Shown: positions 32,823-42,430 of the stretch, piece after piece
How the letters are laid out: every line of letters starts with the position of its first letter
Position numbering within the stretch: the stretch's first letter is position 1
Assembly: GCF_020215705.1 (NCBI RefSeq)
Contig: NZ_JAIWNB010000026.1
Location: 1-64,000 of the forward strand
Origin: Nonomuraea aurantiaca
GTDB lineage: Bacteria > Actinomycetota > Actinomycetes > Streptosporangiales > Streptosporangiaceae
Reading direction: 5' to 3'
Length of the DNA: 64,000 nucleotides
Program-made: the position numbers and the translations under genes
The notes under the pieces: model-generated
Told to the model about the DNA's origin: nothing
Databases searched by the model: none
The model's input: only the letters and a program-made list of their open reading frames with translations

Positions 32823-34529
32823 ATGCACGGTCTGGTCCTCGACTCGCCGACCAACCAGGTCCCGGCGGTTCCGCCGACCTCACCGACCTCACTGTCTTCA
32901 CCGGCTTCACCGGCCTCGCTGGCGGAGGAGGCGACGCTGGGCGCCCTGCTGCGGTGCTGCGTACGGGAGGTGGCCGGGCCGCGCGGTCTGGTCTGGCCCG
33001 CGCCGCCGTACCTGCTGCTGCGGGTCGGGGGCACGCTGCTGCGGGTCCGCACGCACGGCGGGGCGGCGCTGCGCTTCGACGGCCGGCCTGAGCGCCTGGA
33101 CCGCGGCGCCTGGCGGCCCCTCACGACCGACGAGCTGGTACGGCTGGCAGAGGCAGACCTGACCGGGCACACGGCGCCGGCCTTCGACGGCCCGGACGTC
33201 GACGGCCCCCACTTCGGCGGCCCGGACTCCAATGGCTCGGACTCCAATGGCTCGGCAGCCAAAGCCAACGGGTCGGCGGTCAACAGCGAGTTCGCCGGAC
33301 AGGTGGCCGCGAGCCGAGACGCGGTCGCCGCGATCCTGGCGGCCAGGGCCGAGGCTGTGGTGCCCGCCGATCCGTGGCTGGCCTCCGAGCAGGCGCTGGT
33401 CTACGGGCATCGGTTCCACCCGAGCCCCAAGTCGCGAGGTGGCGCCGACTGGCTGCGGTTCTCGCCCGAGGCGCACGCCGAGTTCCCCGTACGGCTGCTC
33501 GGCGTCCGCGCGGACGTACTCGCGGAGGAAGGCGACGCCTCGGCCCTCGACCTGCTGGGCGAGGCGCCGTCCGGCTACCGGCTGCTGCCCGCCCACCCGT
33601 GGCAGCTGGACCTGCTGCGCCCGGCGTTCGGCGGTGAGCTGATCGACCTGGGCCCCGGCCCGGTGGCCGTACCGACCTCGTCGGTACGGACCGTCTACGC
33701 GCCCGCGGCGGAGTCGTGCCTGAAGTTCAGCCTCGACGTCCGCATCACCAACTGCGTACGCAAGAACGCCTGGTACGAGCTGGCCGGAGCGGTGGAGCTG
33801 ACCTCGCGCCTGACGCCGGTGTTCGAGGCGGTCTCGGCCGCGCATCCGGGCACCCGCTGGCTGCCCGAGCCGGGCTACCGCTCCGCAGCGCTCGGCACCC
33901 GCCTGCTCGAAGGGCTCGGCGTGATCGTCCGGGCCAGCCCGTGGGCCGTGTGCTCCCCCGGGGTCACTCCGGTCCTGTCCGGGGCCCTCGCGCTCGAGAC
34001 ACCGGCGGGCGATCCGCCGGCGTGGTGGACGGCCTATGTCTCGGTGGTGGCGCCGCCGGTGCTGGAGCTGTACTTCACGCACGGGGTGATTCTCGAACCG
34101 CACCTGCAGAACGTCCTCGTCGGCCTGGACCCCTCCGGGCTGCCCGTCGAGGCGGTCTTCCGCGACCTGGAGGGCACCAAGCTGGTCGCCGGCCGTCACT
34201 CGCTCGACGACGTACCCGTGAAGGTGGCCGAGGCTCTGAGCTATGACGCCGAGCGCGGCTGGGCCCGCGTCGTCTACTGCCTGCTGGTCAACCATCTCAC
34301 CGAGATCGCCGCCACGCTGGCGGGCGACGACGATGAGCTGCTGCGCGAGCTGTGGCGGATCGCCCGGGACGTGCTCGCCCGTCACGCCGGGGCGCTCGGC
34401 CGGCCGCTCCCGCTGTCCGATCTGCTGGCCGGCGCGCCGCTCCCGGCCAAGGCGAACCTGACGGTCCGCTGGTCCAGGGCCGCTGACCGGACCGCCGGAT
34501 ACGTCCCGATCGCGAACCCGCTCGCATGA
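32823..34529 (+). CDS. IucA/IucC-family NIS synthetase 2
   Basis: A 568-residue second NIS synthetase. It has HRFHPSPKSRGG, LLPAHPWQLDLL, VPTSSVRTVYAP, LKFSLDVRITNCVRKN and VILEPHLQNVLVG in family order, and the C-terminal KANLTVRWSRAADR with YVPIANPLA, which marks full-length IucC-like enzymes. The N-terminus has an expanded Pro/Ser block (PTSPTSLSSPASPASL) and the middle an Asp/Gly/Ser low-complexity loop near residue 125. GAGGAGAG precedes the ATG, which abuts the previous stop. Overlaps the decarboxylase by 4 nt. Confidence 0.93.
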   Translation: MHGLVLDSPTNQVPAVPPTSPTSLSSPASPASLAEEATLGALLRCCVREVAGPRGLVWPAPPYLLLRVGGTLLRVRTHGGAALRFDGRPERLDRGAWRPLTTDELVRLAEADLTGHTAPAFDGPDVDGPHFGGPDSNGSDSNGSAAKANGSAVNSEFAGQVAASRDAVAAILAARAEAVVPADPWLASEQALVYGHRFHPSPKSRGGADWLRFSPEAHAEFPVRLLGVRADVLAEEGDASALDLLGEAPSGYRLLPAHPWQLDLLRPAFGGELIDLGPGPVAVPTSSVRTVYAPAAESCLKFSLDVRITNCVRKNAWYELAGAVELTSRLTPVFEAVSAAHPGTRWLPEPGYRSAALGTRLLEGLGVIVRASPWAVCSPGVTPVLSGALALETPAGDPPAWWTAYVSVVAPPVLELYFTHGVILEPHLQNVLVGLDPSGLPVEAVFRDLEGTKLVAGRHSLDDVPVKVAEALSYDAERGWARVVYCLLVNHLTEIAATLAGDDDELLRELWRIARDVLARHAGALGRPLPLSDLLAGAPLPAKANLTVRWSRAADRTAGYVPIANPLA

Positions 34530-35608
34530 TCACGACGAGGGTCCGCGAAGCCGCCCTGCGGCTCAGTGACGCGCCGACCTACCTCTACGACCTGCCCGCG
34601 CTGCGCGACCACGCCTCGGCGGTACGGCAGGCGCTGCCCGGCGTCGAGCTGTACTACGCCGTCAAGGCCAATCCCGACACCGAGCTGCTCAAGACGCTGG
34701 CCGAGTACGTGGACGGCTTCGAGGTGTCGTCCGGCGGCGAACACGCCCACGTGTCGGCCCTCTTCCCTGGTGAGCCCGGCAAGCCGCTGGCCCTCGGCGG
34801 CCCCGGCAAGACCGACGCCGAGCTGCGGCTGCCCTGCCACCGCCTGCACGTCGAGTCGCCCAACGAGCTGCGCCGCCTGCTCGCCACCGGCCGCGAGGCC
34901 GACGTCCTGCTCCGGCTCAACCCGGACCTGCCGGTCGAGGGCGCGGCGCTGACGATGAGCGGGCCGTTCGGCATGGACGAGGCGGGTGTACGCGAGTGCC
35001 TGCCGCTCTTCACCGATCGCGTACGGCTGCGCGGCCTGCACAGCCACCTGGCCAGCGGTCTGGACGCGCCGCGGCTCCTTAGGCTGGCCGCGAGGCTGCT
35101 GGACACCGAGTACGACGAGGTCAACCTGGGCGGCGGCATGGCCGTCTCCTACGCGGCGCCGGAGTCCCGGTTCGACTGGGCAGCCTATGGTGCCGGGCTG
35201 GCGGCGCTGCGCCGGGCCGGGCAGCGGGTGCGGATCGAGCCGGGGCGGGCGCTGACCGCGTACTGCGGCTACTACGTCACCAGGGTCGTGGACGTGAAGC
35301 GGGTACGCGGCGAGGCGTACGCGATCGTGCTGGGCGGCACGCACCACCTGCGCACGCCGGTGACCAAGGGCCATGACCAGCCCTTCACCGTGCTGCCCAC
35401 GGGCGACGGTCCCGCTCTGAGGGATGAGCCGGTGACCGTGGTCGGCCAGCTGTGCACCCCGAAAGACGTTTTCGCCAGAAAAATCGGGACCCCGCTGCGG
35501 GTGGGGGACACGGTGGTGTTCGAGATGGCCGGGGCCTATGCCTGGAACATCTCCCACCACGACTTCCTGATGCACCCCAAGCCGGGCTTCCACTACCTGC
35601 GGGACTAG
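34526..35608 (+). CDS. PLP-dependent group III decarboxylase (PvsE/SbnH-like)
   Basis: A 360-residue fold-III decarboxylase related to LysA. The PLP lysine is in YYAVKANPD, the Gly-rich phosphate site in VNLGGGMAVSY, and the C-terminal domain contributes EPGRALT, LCTPKDVF and GAYAWNISHHDF. In vibrioferrin synthesis the equivalent PvsE decarboxylates the citryl-serine moiety to give ethanolamine; SbnH has a similar role in staphyloferrin B. Genuine LysA would not be embedded in a siderophore operon. Starts at ATG 34526, overlapping the preceding stop. No exporter or receptor gene follows. Confidence 0.9.
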   Translation: MITTRVREAALRLSDAPTYLYDLPALRDHASAVRQALPGVELYYAVKANPDTELLKTLAEYVDGFEVSSGGEHAHVSALFPGEPGKPLALGGPGKTDAELRLPCHRLHVESPNELRRLLATGREADVLLRLNPDLPVEGAALTMSGPFGMDEAGVRECLPLFTDRVRLRGLHSHLASGLDAPRLLRLAARLLDTEYDEVNLGGGMAVSYAAPESRFDWAAYGAGLAALRRAGQRVRIEPGRALTAYCGYYVTRVVDVKRVRGEAYAIVLGGTHHLRTPVTKGHDQPFTVLPTGDGPALRDEPVTVVGQLCTPKDVFARKIGTPLRVGDTVVFEMAGAYAWNISHHDFLMHPKPGFHYLRD

Positions 35609-35637
35609 GCCCGTCACACGACGGTCTCGATCCCTGT

Positions 35638-35783
35638 GACGGTCCGTGGTGGCTGGTGTCCTTTTGGAGGAATACCCCCTTCGGGGGGCGGAAGATGACG
35701 GCCCGTCGTGGTTGGGGTCCTTAGGAAGGGATCCCCCTTCGGGGGAGCGGAAGAAAACGGCCCGTCGTGACAGGGGCCCCATA
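35638..35783. repeat. 58-bp tandem repeats with CCCCCTTCGGGGG hairpins
   Basis: Two full and one partial copy of a unit starting TGACGGCCCGTCGTGG, with 58-59-bp period. Each full copy has a GC hairpin with the stable TTC loop (35675-35687 and 35733-35745). It occupies the gap between the siderophore operon and the convergent adnB gene, where a bidirectional terminator is expected. Confidence 0.75.
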
Positions 35784-35790
35784 GACCGCC

Positions 35791-38700
35791 CTAGGAGACC
35801 GGAATCGCCTCTATGAGCGCGACCAGGCCGTCAGCATCGAGCAGGTTCACCGGGCGGACAGTCTGGTTCATCCGGACATAGTGAAAAGCCGCCCCCACCC
35901 GCTCCAGCGGCACCCCCGCCAGGTGCGACCAGGCCAGCCGGTAGGCGGCCAGCTGTACCGAGGCGGCGCGGGCGGCCTTGCCGCGTGGCGGCGCGCCGGT
36001 CTTCCAGTCGACGACCTCGTAGCGGCCGTCGGGCAGCTCGAAGACCGCGTCCATCCGGCCGCGCACCAGCCGGTCGGCGATCATGGTCTCGAACGGTACC
36101 TCCAGGTCCAACGGCCGGCGCCCGGCCCATTCGCTCTCCTCGAAGCGTTCCTGCAGCTCCGCCAGCCGTACGTCGGCCTCTTCCGGCTCGTCCACCAGAT
36201 CCAGGTCGAAGTCGTCGAGCAGGCGCTGCTGGTCCCAGCGCGTCTCCAGCCACTTGTGGAACGACGTGCCGCGGCGGGCCAGCGGCGCGGGCTTGACCGG
36301 GACGGGACGGCGGATCCTGCGGGCCAGCTCACGAGCGTCCTCGGCCAGTGTGACCAGCGACGACACGGTCAGCTTCGAGGGCAGCTCCACGGTGGTGGAG
36401 CCGCGCCGCCGGTGCAGCTCGCGCTCGCGCAGCAGCAGGTCGGTGTCGCGCTCCCAGGCGCGGACGCGTTCCTCCTCGAAGGCGCGCATCGGCTCGTCCT
36501 CGGCGGGGGCGAGCGTGCCCGTCAGCGCGTCCTCGACCAGCCGCGCGCCGTCCAGCACCGACTCGTAGCGCAGGCCCTCCGGCGTGACCGGCCACACGGC
36601 CTCGGCGGGCTCGGCCAGCAGCGGGTTGGTCGCGCCGGCGGCGAGCTCCGGCGCCCAGAACGCGACCCGGTCGCTGGTGTCGCGGATCTCCAGCAGGAAG
36701 TCCGACGGCTCCAGCGGCTTGGAGGCGCTCCCCCAGCGGTAGCCGGAGGCGATGAGGTGGTAGTGGGCCCGGGTGACGGCCACGTACGCCAGCCGCCGCT
36801 CCTCCATCAGGTCGCGGTCACGGCACCCCTCGTCGAACGCGGCCAGCTCCTCCTTGGTGAGCCCGGTCAGGCGCGGCAGGTCGGCGACGTCGCCCCGGAG
36901 CGGGTAGGGGAGTTTGCGTGGGTTGTCGGTCCAGCGGCTGTTCATGACCGGCGTCGCGGGGAACATGCTGCCGGTCGCGATCGTGCCCTTCGAGCTGACC
37001 AGCTGCGACAGTCCGGGCACGACCACGATCGGCCACTCCAGGCCCTTGGAGGCGTGCACGGTCATCAGCTTGACGCTGTTGCTCTCGCCGACCCGCCCGG
37101 CCTCCAGCCCGAACTCCTCGCTCTCGGCCGCCTGCAGGTAGGCCAGGAACGCGCCGAGCGTCGGATCCTCCGCGTCCCCGGCGAACCTGGCCGCCGCGTC
37201 CTGGAACGCGTCGAGGTCGGCCCTGGCGGCGAAGGCGCTGACCGTGCCGCCCCGGGCCGCCACCTCGATGTCGAGGCCCAGCCGCCGCTCCACCTCCGTG
37301 ATCAGATCGGGGAGCGGCTGGGCGGTGTGCGCCCTGAGCTGCCGCAACTCCTGGGCCAGCGCGACGAGCCTGGTCCTGGCCAGCGGCGAGAACGCCTCCA
37401 GCCACGCCTCCCTGTCGGGCAGCTCGTCGAGCGCGTCGACCAGGCTGCCGCGCTCCTCCGCCAGGTCGGCGACCACCTGCTCCAGCGGGTCCTGCTCGCG
37501 GCGCGTCTCGCGGGCCTCGCGGGTCAGCTCTCTGGCGTACTCGCCCAGCACCCGCAGGTCGGCGGGCCCGACCCGCCAGCGCGGTCCGGCCAGCAGCCGG
37601 GCCAGGGCGTCACCGGCGGTCGGGTCGTAGAGGACTCTGAGCGTGGCGACGATGTCGTTGACCTCGGGCACGGTCAGCAACCCGCCGAGACCGACCACCT
37701 CGACCGGGATGTCGCGCTCTTCGAGCGCTCTGCGCAGCGCGGGGAACTGCGACCGCTTACGCGCGAGGATCGCCACATCCTGGGGTTGTACGGCGAGCGT
37801 CTTCTTGCGTTCCTTCTCGCCCCAGGGCAGGCCGTCGGGCGCGACCTCCTGGCCGAGGATCTTGTGGATGCCGTCGGCGATCCACTTCGCCTCGTCCTCG
37901 GCCGTCTCGTGGAAGGCGCAGGTGACGCGCCCCCGGTCGACGCGGTTGGCGCCGGGGACGAGGACCGGCACCTCACGGGCCTCCATGCGCAGCGGCAGCT
38001 GGACGCGGGCGGCAACGTCGAGGACCCGGTCGCCGTTGCGGAAGCTGACGCTGAGCTGGCGTACCGGGGCCAGGTCGCCGGTGCTCGTCCTGAAGTCCTG
38101 GGCGAAGCGCCGCAGGTTGCCCGCCGAGGCGCCGCGCCAGCCGTAGATGGACTGGCAGGGGTCGCCCACCGCGGTGACCGGGTGGCCGTTGCCGTACAGG
38201 GATCGGAGCAGTACGAGCTGGGCGTGGCTGGTGTCCTGGTATTCGTCGAGCAGTACCACGGAGAAGCGGGACCGCTCGATCTCGCCCACCTCCCGGTGGC
38301 CGGCGGCGATCCTGGCGGCCAGCGACATCTGGTCGCCGTAGTCGATGACCTCCCGGCCGCGCTTGAGCCGCTCGTACGCCTCGACCAGGGGCAGGAGTTG
38401 TCTCCTCGCGGCCTGGACGTTGATCGGCTTGCGCTGGGCCACGGTGGTCCGGCCGGTCAGCGCGGCGTACCTCTCATCGAGCCAGTCGCCGATCCGCCGC
38501 ACGTCGGAGGCGGTGCGCAGGTGCTCAGACAGCTCGCCGGCCAGCTCCAGGACGGCGGCCGTGACCGATGGCGGGCCGAGCTCGATCTTGTCCATCGGCC
38601 CGTCGTACATCGCCACCACCCTGGACGCCAGCTGCCACGAGACGGCGGGCGTGACCAGGCGCATGGTGGGTTCGAGGGCCTCGCGCAGGGCGTGGTCGGT

Positions 38701-39045
38701 GACCAGGCGGGCGGCGTAGGCGTGGTAGGTGGAGACGGTCGGCTCGTTGTCGAGCAGCCCCGGCTCGACCAGGCCGGCCTCGGCCAGGCCGTTGAGCCGT
38801 TCTCTGACGCGGGTGGCCAGCTCGGCGGCGGCCTTGCGGGTAAAGGTCAGGCCGAGCACGTTCTCGGGCTTGACCAGGCCGTTGGCCACCAGCCAGACCA
38901 CGCGCCCGGCCATGGTCTCGCTCTTGCCCGAGCCCGCTCCGGCCATGACGACCATGGGTTCGAGCGGGGCCTCGATGACGCGGGACTGTTCGGATGTGGG
39001 GGGCAGGATGCCGAGCTTCTCGGCCAGCTCGACCGGGTTCAGCAC
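35791..39045 (-). CDS. adnB: AdnB-like helicase-nuclease subunit (Rv3201c)
   Basis: A 1084-residue UvrD-like helicase fused to a RecB nuclease domain. Walker A is GAGSGKSETM, Walker B is VVLLDEYQDTSHAQ, motif III is VGDPCQSIYGWRGA, motif V is MTVHASKGLEWPI and motif VI is YVAVTRAHYH. The nuclease site reads YEVVDWKTGAPP with QLAAYRLAW. With AdnA it resects double-strand breaks. GTG 39045 overlaps the adnA stop (GTGTGCTGA), giving 1:1 translation. Orthologous by position to Rv3201c. The reverse-strand frames across it are artefacts of high GC. Confidence 0.94.
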   Translation of the reverse strand: MLNPVELAEKLGILPPTSEQSRVIEAPLEPMVVMAGAGSGKSETMAGRVVWLVANGLVKPENVLGLTFTRKAAAELATRVRERLNGLAEAGLVEPGLLDNEPTVSTYHAYAARLVTDHALREALEPTMRLVTPAVSWQLASRVVAMYDGPMDKIELGPPSVTAAVLELAGELSEHLRTASDVRRIGDWLDERYAALTGRTTVAQRKPINVQAARRQLLPLVEAYERLKRGREVIDYGDQMSLAARIAAGHREVGEIERSRFSVVLLDEYQDTSHAQLVLLRSLYGNGHPVTAVGDPCQSIYGWRGASAGNLRRFAQDFRTSTGDLAPVRQLSVSFRNGDRVLDVAARVQLPLRMEAREVPVLVPGANRVDRGRVTCAFHETAEDEAKWIADGIHKILGQEVAPDGLPWGEKERKKTLAVQPQDVAILARKRSQFPALRRALEERDIPVEVVGLGGLLTVPEVNDIVATLRVLYDPTAGDALARLLAGPRWRVGPADLRVLGEYARELTREARETRREQDPLEQVVADLAEERGSLVDALDELPDREAWLEAFSPLARTRLVALAQELRQLRAHTAQPLPDLITEVERRLGLDIEVAARGGTVSAFAARADLDAFQDAAARFAGDAEDPTLGAFLAYLQAAESEEFGLEAGRVGESNSVKLMTVHASKGLEWPIVVVPGLSQLVSSKGTIATGSMFPATPVMNSRWTDNPRKLPYPLRGDVADLPRLTGLTKEELAAFDEGCRDRDLMEERRLAYVAVTRAHYHLIASGYRWGSASKPLEPSDFLLEIRDTSDRVAFWAPELAAGATNPLLAEPAEAVWPVTPEGLRYESVLDGARLVEDALTGTLAPAEDEPMRAFEEERVRAWERDTDLLLRERELHRRRGSTTVELPSKLTVSSLVTLAEDARELARRIRRPVPVKPAPLARRGTSFHKWLETRWDQQRLLDDFDLDLVDEPEEADVRLAELQERFEESEWAGRRPLDLEVPFETMIADRLVRGRMDAVFELPDGRYEVVDWKTGAPPRGKAARAASVQLAAYRLAWSHLAGVPLERVGAAFHYVRMNQTVRPVNLLDADGLVALIEAIPVS

Positions 39046-42000
39046 ACCTGTCCCCCGTTGTCGTTGACGGGGCAGCTGGACCTGGCCGCGCAGGTGCGGC
39101 AGCCGTCGTTGACCTTGGCCTGGAAGAATGGGCCCGACATGCCGATCGCCACGGTGTCGACCAGGTCCTTGGCCCAGCCGGGGTTCTTGTCGTCGGCCAG
39201 CGCGCCCTGCGTCTGCTCCAGCGCGTCGTTCTTGCCCGCCGCCTTGCCGACCTGGACCAGCGCGGCGCCGCCCGGTTCGGTCATGCCGTGCCGGGCGAAC
39301 GCGCCGAGGAGCGCGGCCAGCTGGTAGACGCCGAGCTGCGGGTGGCGGTCGAGCTCGCCCGCCTTGGGCTTCGCGCTGCCGGTCTTGAGGTCGATGATCA
39401 CCGCGCGGTTCTCGGCGTCGCGTTCGACGCGGTCCACGCGGCCCTTGATCTGCACGCCGTCGGAGACCGTGGCGGTGAAGGCCTCTTCGAGGGCGACGAG
39501 CTCGCGTGGGTTCTCCTGATGCCAGCGCCAGAACTTGGTGATCATCTGCTCGGCCACCTGGCGCTGCTTGCGGTTGAACCAGACGCCGCCGAAGTCCAGC
39601 TCGTTCCAGATCTCGTCCAGGCGCTTGCCGAGCAGGTCCTCGCTGGGCAGGTCGGTGGCGGCGAGCACGGCCAGCGCGTGGATGACGGTGCCGAGGCCCT
39701 GGGCCGAGCTGGTGCCGGCGGCGCCGACGGCCGTCTCCAGCAGCCATCTTAGGCCGCACTTGGTGAAGCTCTCGACCGCCGAGGGCGAGATCCTGACGAT
39801 GTCGTCGGGCCAGCTCAGGGGGCGGTCGTCGGTCATGGAGGTGAGGGCGTACCAGTCGTTGGGGTGTGCGCCCTGGACGCCGGCCGCGGCCAGGCGGGCG
39901 AGCTGGGTGGCGGCCTTCTGGCGGATTTTTCCCGATTTAGTGGGATCGGTCACTGCGCTGCGGAGGTCCGCCACGAGGGCGGACATGTTCAGCCACCGCG
40001 CCCGGTCGTCCACCGTGGCGGCCTCGACGGCGCCCGGCATGAGTTCGCTGAGGAACCTCGACGGCCGCTCGTCGGTGTCCTCCCCGCCGACGGCCGTGAC
40101 GACCAGCCTGCGCCGGGCGCGGGTGACGGCCACGTAGAACAGCCGCCGCTCCTCCGCCAGTAGCTTGGAGGCCAGCGACGCCGCGTTGGGCTTGCCGCCC
40201 TCGACCAGCTCGACGAGGTCCTCCACGCCCAGCAGCGTGCCGCGCAGCCGCAGATCGGGCCAGACGCCCTCCTGCACACCCGCGACCACCACCACGTCCC
40301 ACTCCAAGCCCTTGGACCGGTGGGCGGTCAGCACCCGGACGGCGTCACCGTCGGGCGCCCGCTCGGCCAGCGTGTCACCCGGGATCTCCTGCGCGGCCAG
40401 ATCGTCCAGGAACACCTCGGGGCCCGCCTTGGGCATCCTGTCCACGAACCTGGCGGCGTGGTCGAACAGGGCGACCACGGCGTCGAGATCCCGGTCGGCC
40501 TGCGCCCCTCTGGCGCCGCCCGACAGGCTGAGCTCGGTCCACCTCTCGGCCAGGCCGCTCTCGTGCCAGACGGCCCACAGGACCTCCTCGGCGCCGGCGT
40601 GGTCGCGCACGGCCTGGCGGGCGGCGGCGAGCAGCTTGGCGACGCGTTCGGCGGGGAGGGCCACGTGGGGCTCGATCCGGGTCAGCTCCCGTGCGTCCTT
40701 GACGGCCGCGACCAGCAGCTCTCCAGACGTACGCGCCTTCGCGACCTCTTCGGCGGGCTCGCTCACGGGCCCGGCGGCCAGGGCCCCCTTCCCTGACCCG
40801 GCATCCGTTGCCTCGCTCTCAGGCTCGGCGGCCAGGGCCTCGTTTTCGGCGATCTTCAATGCCCGCCGCAGACGACGTACGCCGATCATGTCGGTGCCGC
40901 CGAGAGGCCCGGTCAGGAGTTCCTCGGCCACTCCCTCGTCGAGCTCGCCCGCGTCCAGGGCGATCCTGAGCATCGTCAACAGCGGGCGTACGCCGGGCTC
41001 CTGGGCGATCGGCACCTCGTCGCCGGCCACCATCGTCGGCACGCCCGCGCTGACCAGCGCGCGCCGCAGCAACGGCACCTGACGGGCCGCCGACCGAACC
41101 AGCACCGCCATCCGATGCCACGGCACGCCGTCGATCAGGTGGGCTCTCCGCAGCGTGTCGGCGACGACGGCCGCCTCCTGGCTGGTGCTGTCGGCCAGCA
41201 GCACGCGTACGTCGCCGCCCTCCATCTCGGGCAGCGACAGCAACTCCCGATGCCCGTGGGGACGCCCGGCGGGTACGGCATCCGGCATCGGCGCCGCGGG
41301 CAGCCGGTCGGCCACCCGCCTGGACGCCGCCAGCAGCTCGGCCCCGCTCCGGCGGCACATCCGCAGCGCCACCACCGGCGCGTCCCGCCCGTCACGGGCC
41401 GGGAACCGCTGCGGGAACCCCAGGATCCCCCGCACATCGGCGCCCCGGAACCCGTAGATCGACTGGTCCGGATCGCCCACCGCGATCAGGTCACGCCCGT
41501 CACCGGCCAGCTGCCGCAGCAGGAACTCCTGCGCCGGGTCGGTGTCCTGGTATTCGTCCACGAAGACCACGTCGTGCGCCGCCCGCTCCCTCCGGCGCAC
41601 CTCCGGATCGGCGAGCACGCCCGCCGCCGCCCTGATCAGCTCGGCGTAGTCGAGCGACGGCTCGGGATCGAGGTCGAACCGCACTTCGTACCGCTCAAGG
41701 AAGCTACCGGCCGCCACCCAGTCCGGCCTGCCGTACTGCCGGCCGAGCTCCTGCAGCCGGGGGCCGCCGAGCCCGCGCTCGCCCGCGCGCGACAGGAAGT
41801 CGCGCAACTCCTCCGCGAACCCGCGCGTCTTGAGCGGCTCGCGCAAGGCGACCGGCCAATCGCGCGCGCCGTCCTCCAGCTCGCCGTGCAGCAGCCGCCG
41901 GATCTCCAGCAGTTGCTCGGGCCCGGTGAGCAGCCGCGGCGGCGCCTCACCCGCCAGCACCGCCTCCCGCCGCAGCAGCGCGTAGGCGTAGCTGTGGAAG

Positions 42001-42317
42001 GTGAGCGCCAGCGGCGTCCTGGTCGTGCGGCGCAGCCGCCCGGTGACCCGTTCGCGCAGCTCACCGGCGGCCTTGCGGCTGTATGTCAGGATGAGGACGC
42101 GTTCGGGATCCACCCCGCGCCGCTCGATCCGGTCGACCACACTCTCGACGATCGTCGTGGTCTTGCCGGTGCCGGGACCGGCGAGCACGAGCAGCGGCCC
42201 GCTCCGGTGCTGAACCACGGCACGCTGGTGCTCATCGAGCACAGGGGCCGCAACAGGTCCCCCGCTCCCACGCCGCACCAACCGCCAGGTCTGAGCACTC
42301 ACAACACTAGATTCCAC
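39039..42317 (-). CDS. adnA: AdnA-like helicase-nuclease subunit (Rv3202c)
   Basis: A 1092-residue partner of AdnB. Walker A is GPGTGKTTTIV, Walker B is VVFVDEYQDTDP, motif III is VGDPDQSIYGFRGA, and motifs V and VI are LTAHRSKGLEWDV and LFYVAVTRARRRL. The C-terminal RecB-family nuclease (AVIIDLKTGSAKP, LGVYQLAAL) carries an AddB-like Fe-S staple: one Cys in TKCGLRWLL and three in CRTCAARSSC. A Glu/Ala/Ser-rich linker lies near residue 490. The GTG start has no clear ribosome binding site; a downstream GTG at about 42302 is possible. An unbroken pair with adnB, as in mycobacteria. Confidence 0.93.
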   Translation of the reverse strand: MESSVVSAQTWRLVRRGSGGPVAAPVLDEHQRAVVQHRSGPLLVLAGPGTGKTTTIVESVVDRIERRGVDPERVLILTYSRKAAGELRERVTGRLRRTTRTPLALTFHSYAYALLRREAVLAGEAPPRLLTGPEQLLEIRRLLHGELEDGARDWPVALREPLKTRGFAEELRDFLSRAGERGLGGPRLQELGRQYGRPDWVAAGSFLERYEVRFDLDPEPSLDYAELIRAAAGVLADPEVRRRERAAHDVVFVDEYQDTDPAQEFLLRQLAGDGRDLIAVGDPDQSIYGFRGADVRGILGFPQRFPARDGRDAPVVALRMCRRSGAELLAASRRVADRLPAAPMPDAVPAGRPHGHRELLSLPEMEGGDVRVLLADSTSQEAAVVADTLRRAHLIDGVPWHRMAVLVRSAARQVPLLRRALVSAGVPTMVAGDEVPIAQEPGVRPLLTMLRIALDAGELDEGVAEELLTGPLGGTDMIGVRRLRRALKIAENEALAAEPESEATDAGSGKGALAAGPVSEPAEEVAKARTSGELLVAAVKDARELTRIEPHVALPAERVAKLLAAARQAVRDHAGAEEVLWAVWHESGLAERWTELSLSGGARGAQADRDLDAVVALFDHAARFVDRMPKAGPEVFLDDLAAQEIPGDTLAERAPDGDAVRVLTAHRSKGLEWDVVVVAGVQEGVWPDLRLRGTLLGVEDLVELVEGGKPNAASLASKLLAEERRLFYVAVTRARRRLVVTAVGGEDTDERPSRFLSELMPGAVEAATVDDRARWLNMSALVADLRSAVTDPTKSGKIRQKAATQLARLAAAGVQGAHPNDWYALTSMTDDRPLSWPDDIVRISPSAVESFTKCGLRWLLETAVGAAGTSSAQGLGTVIHALAVLAATDLPSEDLLGKRLDEIWNELDFGGVWFNRKQRQVAEQMITKFWRWHQENPRELVALEEAFTATVSDGVQIKGRVDRVERDAENRAVIIDLKTGSAKPKAGELDRHPQLGVYQLAALLGAFARHGMTEPGGAALVQVGKAAGKNDALEQTQGALADDKNPGWAKDLVDTVAIGMSGPFFQAKVNDGCRTCAARSSCPVNDNGGQVC

Positions 42318-42430
42318 CAGACCACAGGGGTAGATCGTGCCGTGTTGACCTCTCTACCACGCGATCGGCCCACGCTATCGGCGGAAATGCCACCACACCC
42401 AACGACACGCCGCAGGAACCCGACGCCCAT

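Noticed and set aside
34526..35608. Lysine-biosynthetic diaminopimelate decarboxylase
   Set aside because: The gene is coupled to NIS synthetases behind an iron box, and no lysine genes are near; a siderophore decarboxylase is more likely.
9093..35783. CRISPR arrays in the repeat regions
   Set aside because: Units are directly adjacent and degenerate, without unique spacers of constant length, and no cas genes are present.
35881..39327. A 1148-codon open frame on the plus strand antisense to adnB
   Set aside because: Very high GC leaves antisense frames open. The translation is His/Gly/Arg/Asp-rich with no domain, while the minus strand encodes complete helicase and nuclease motifs.
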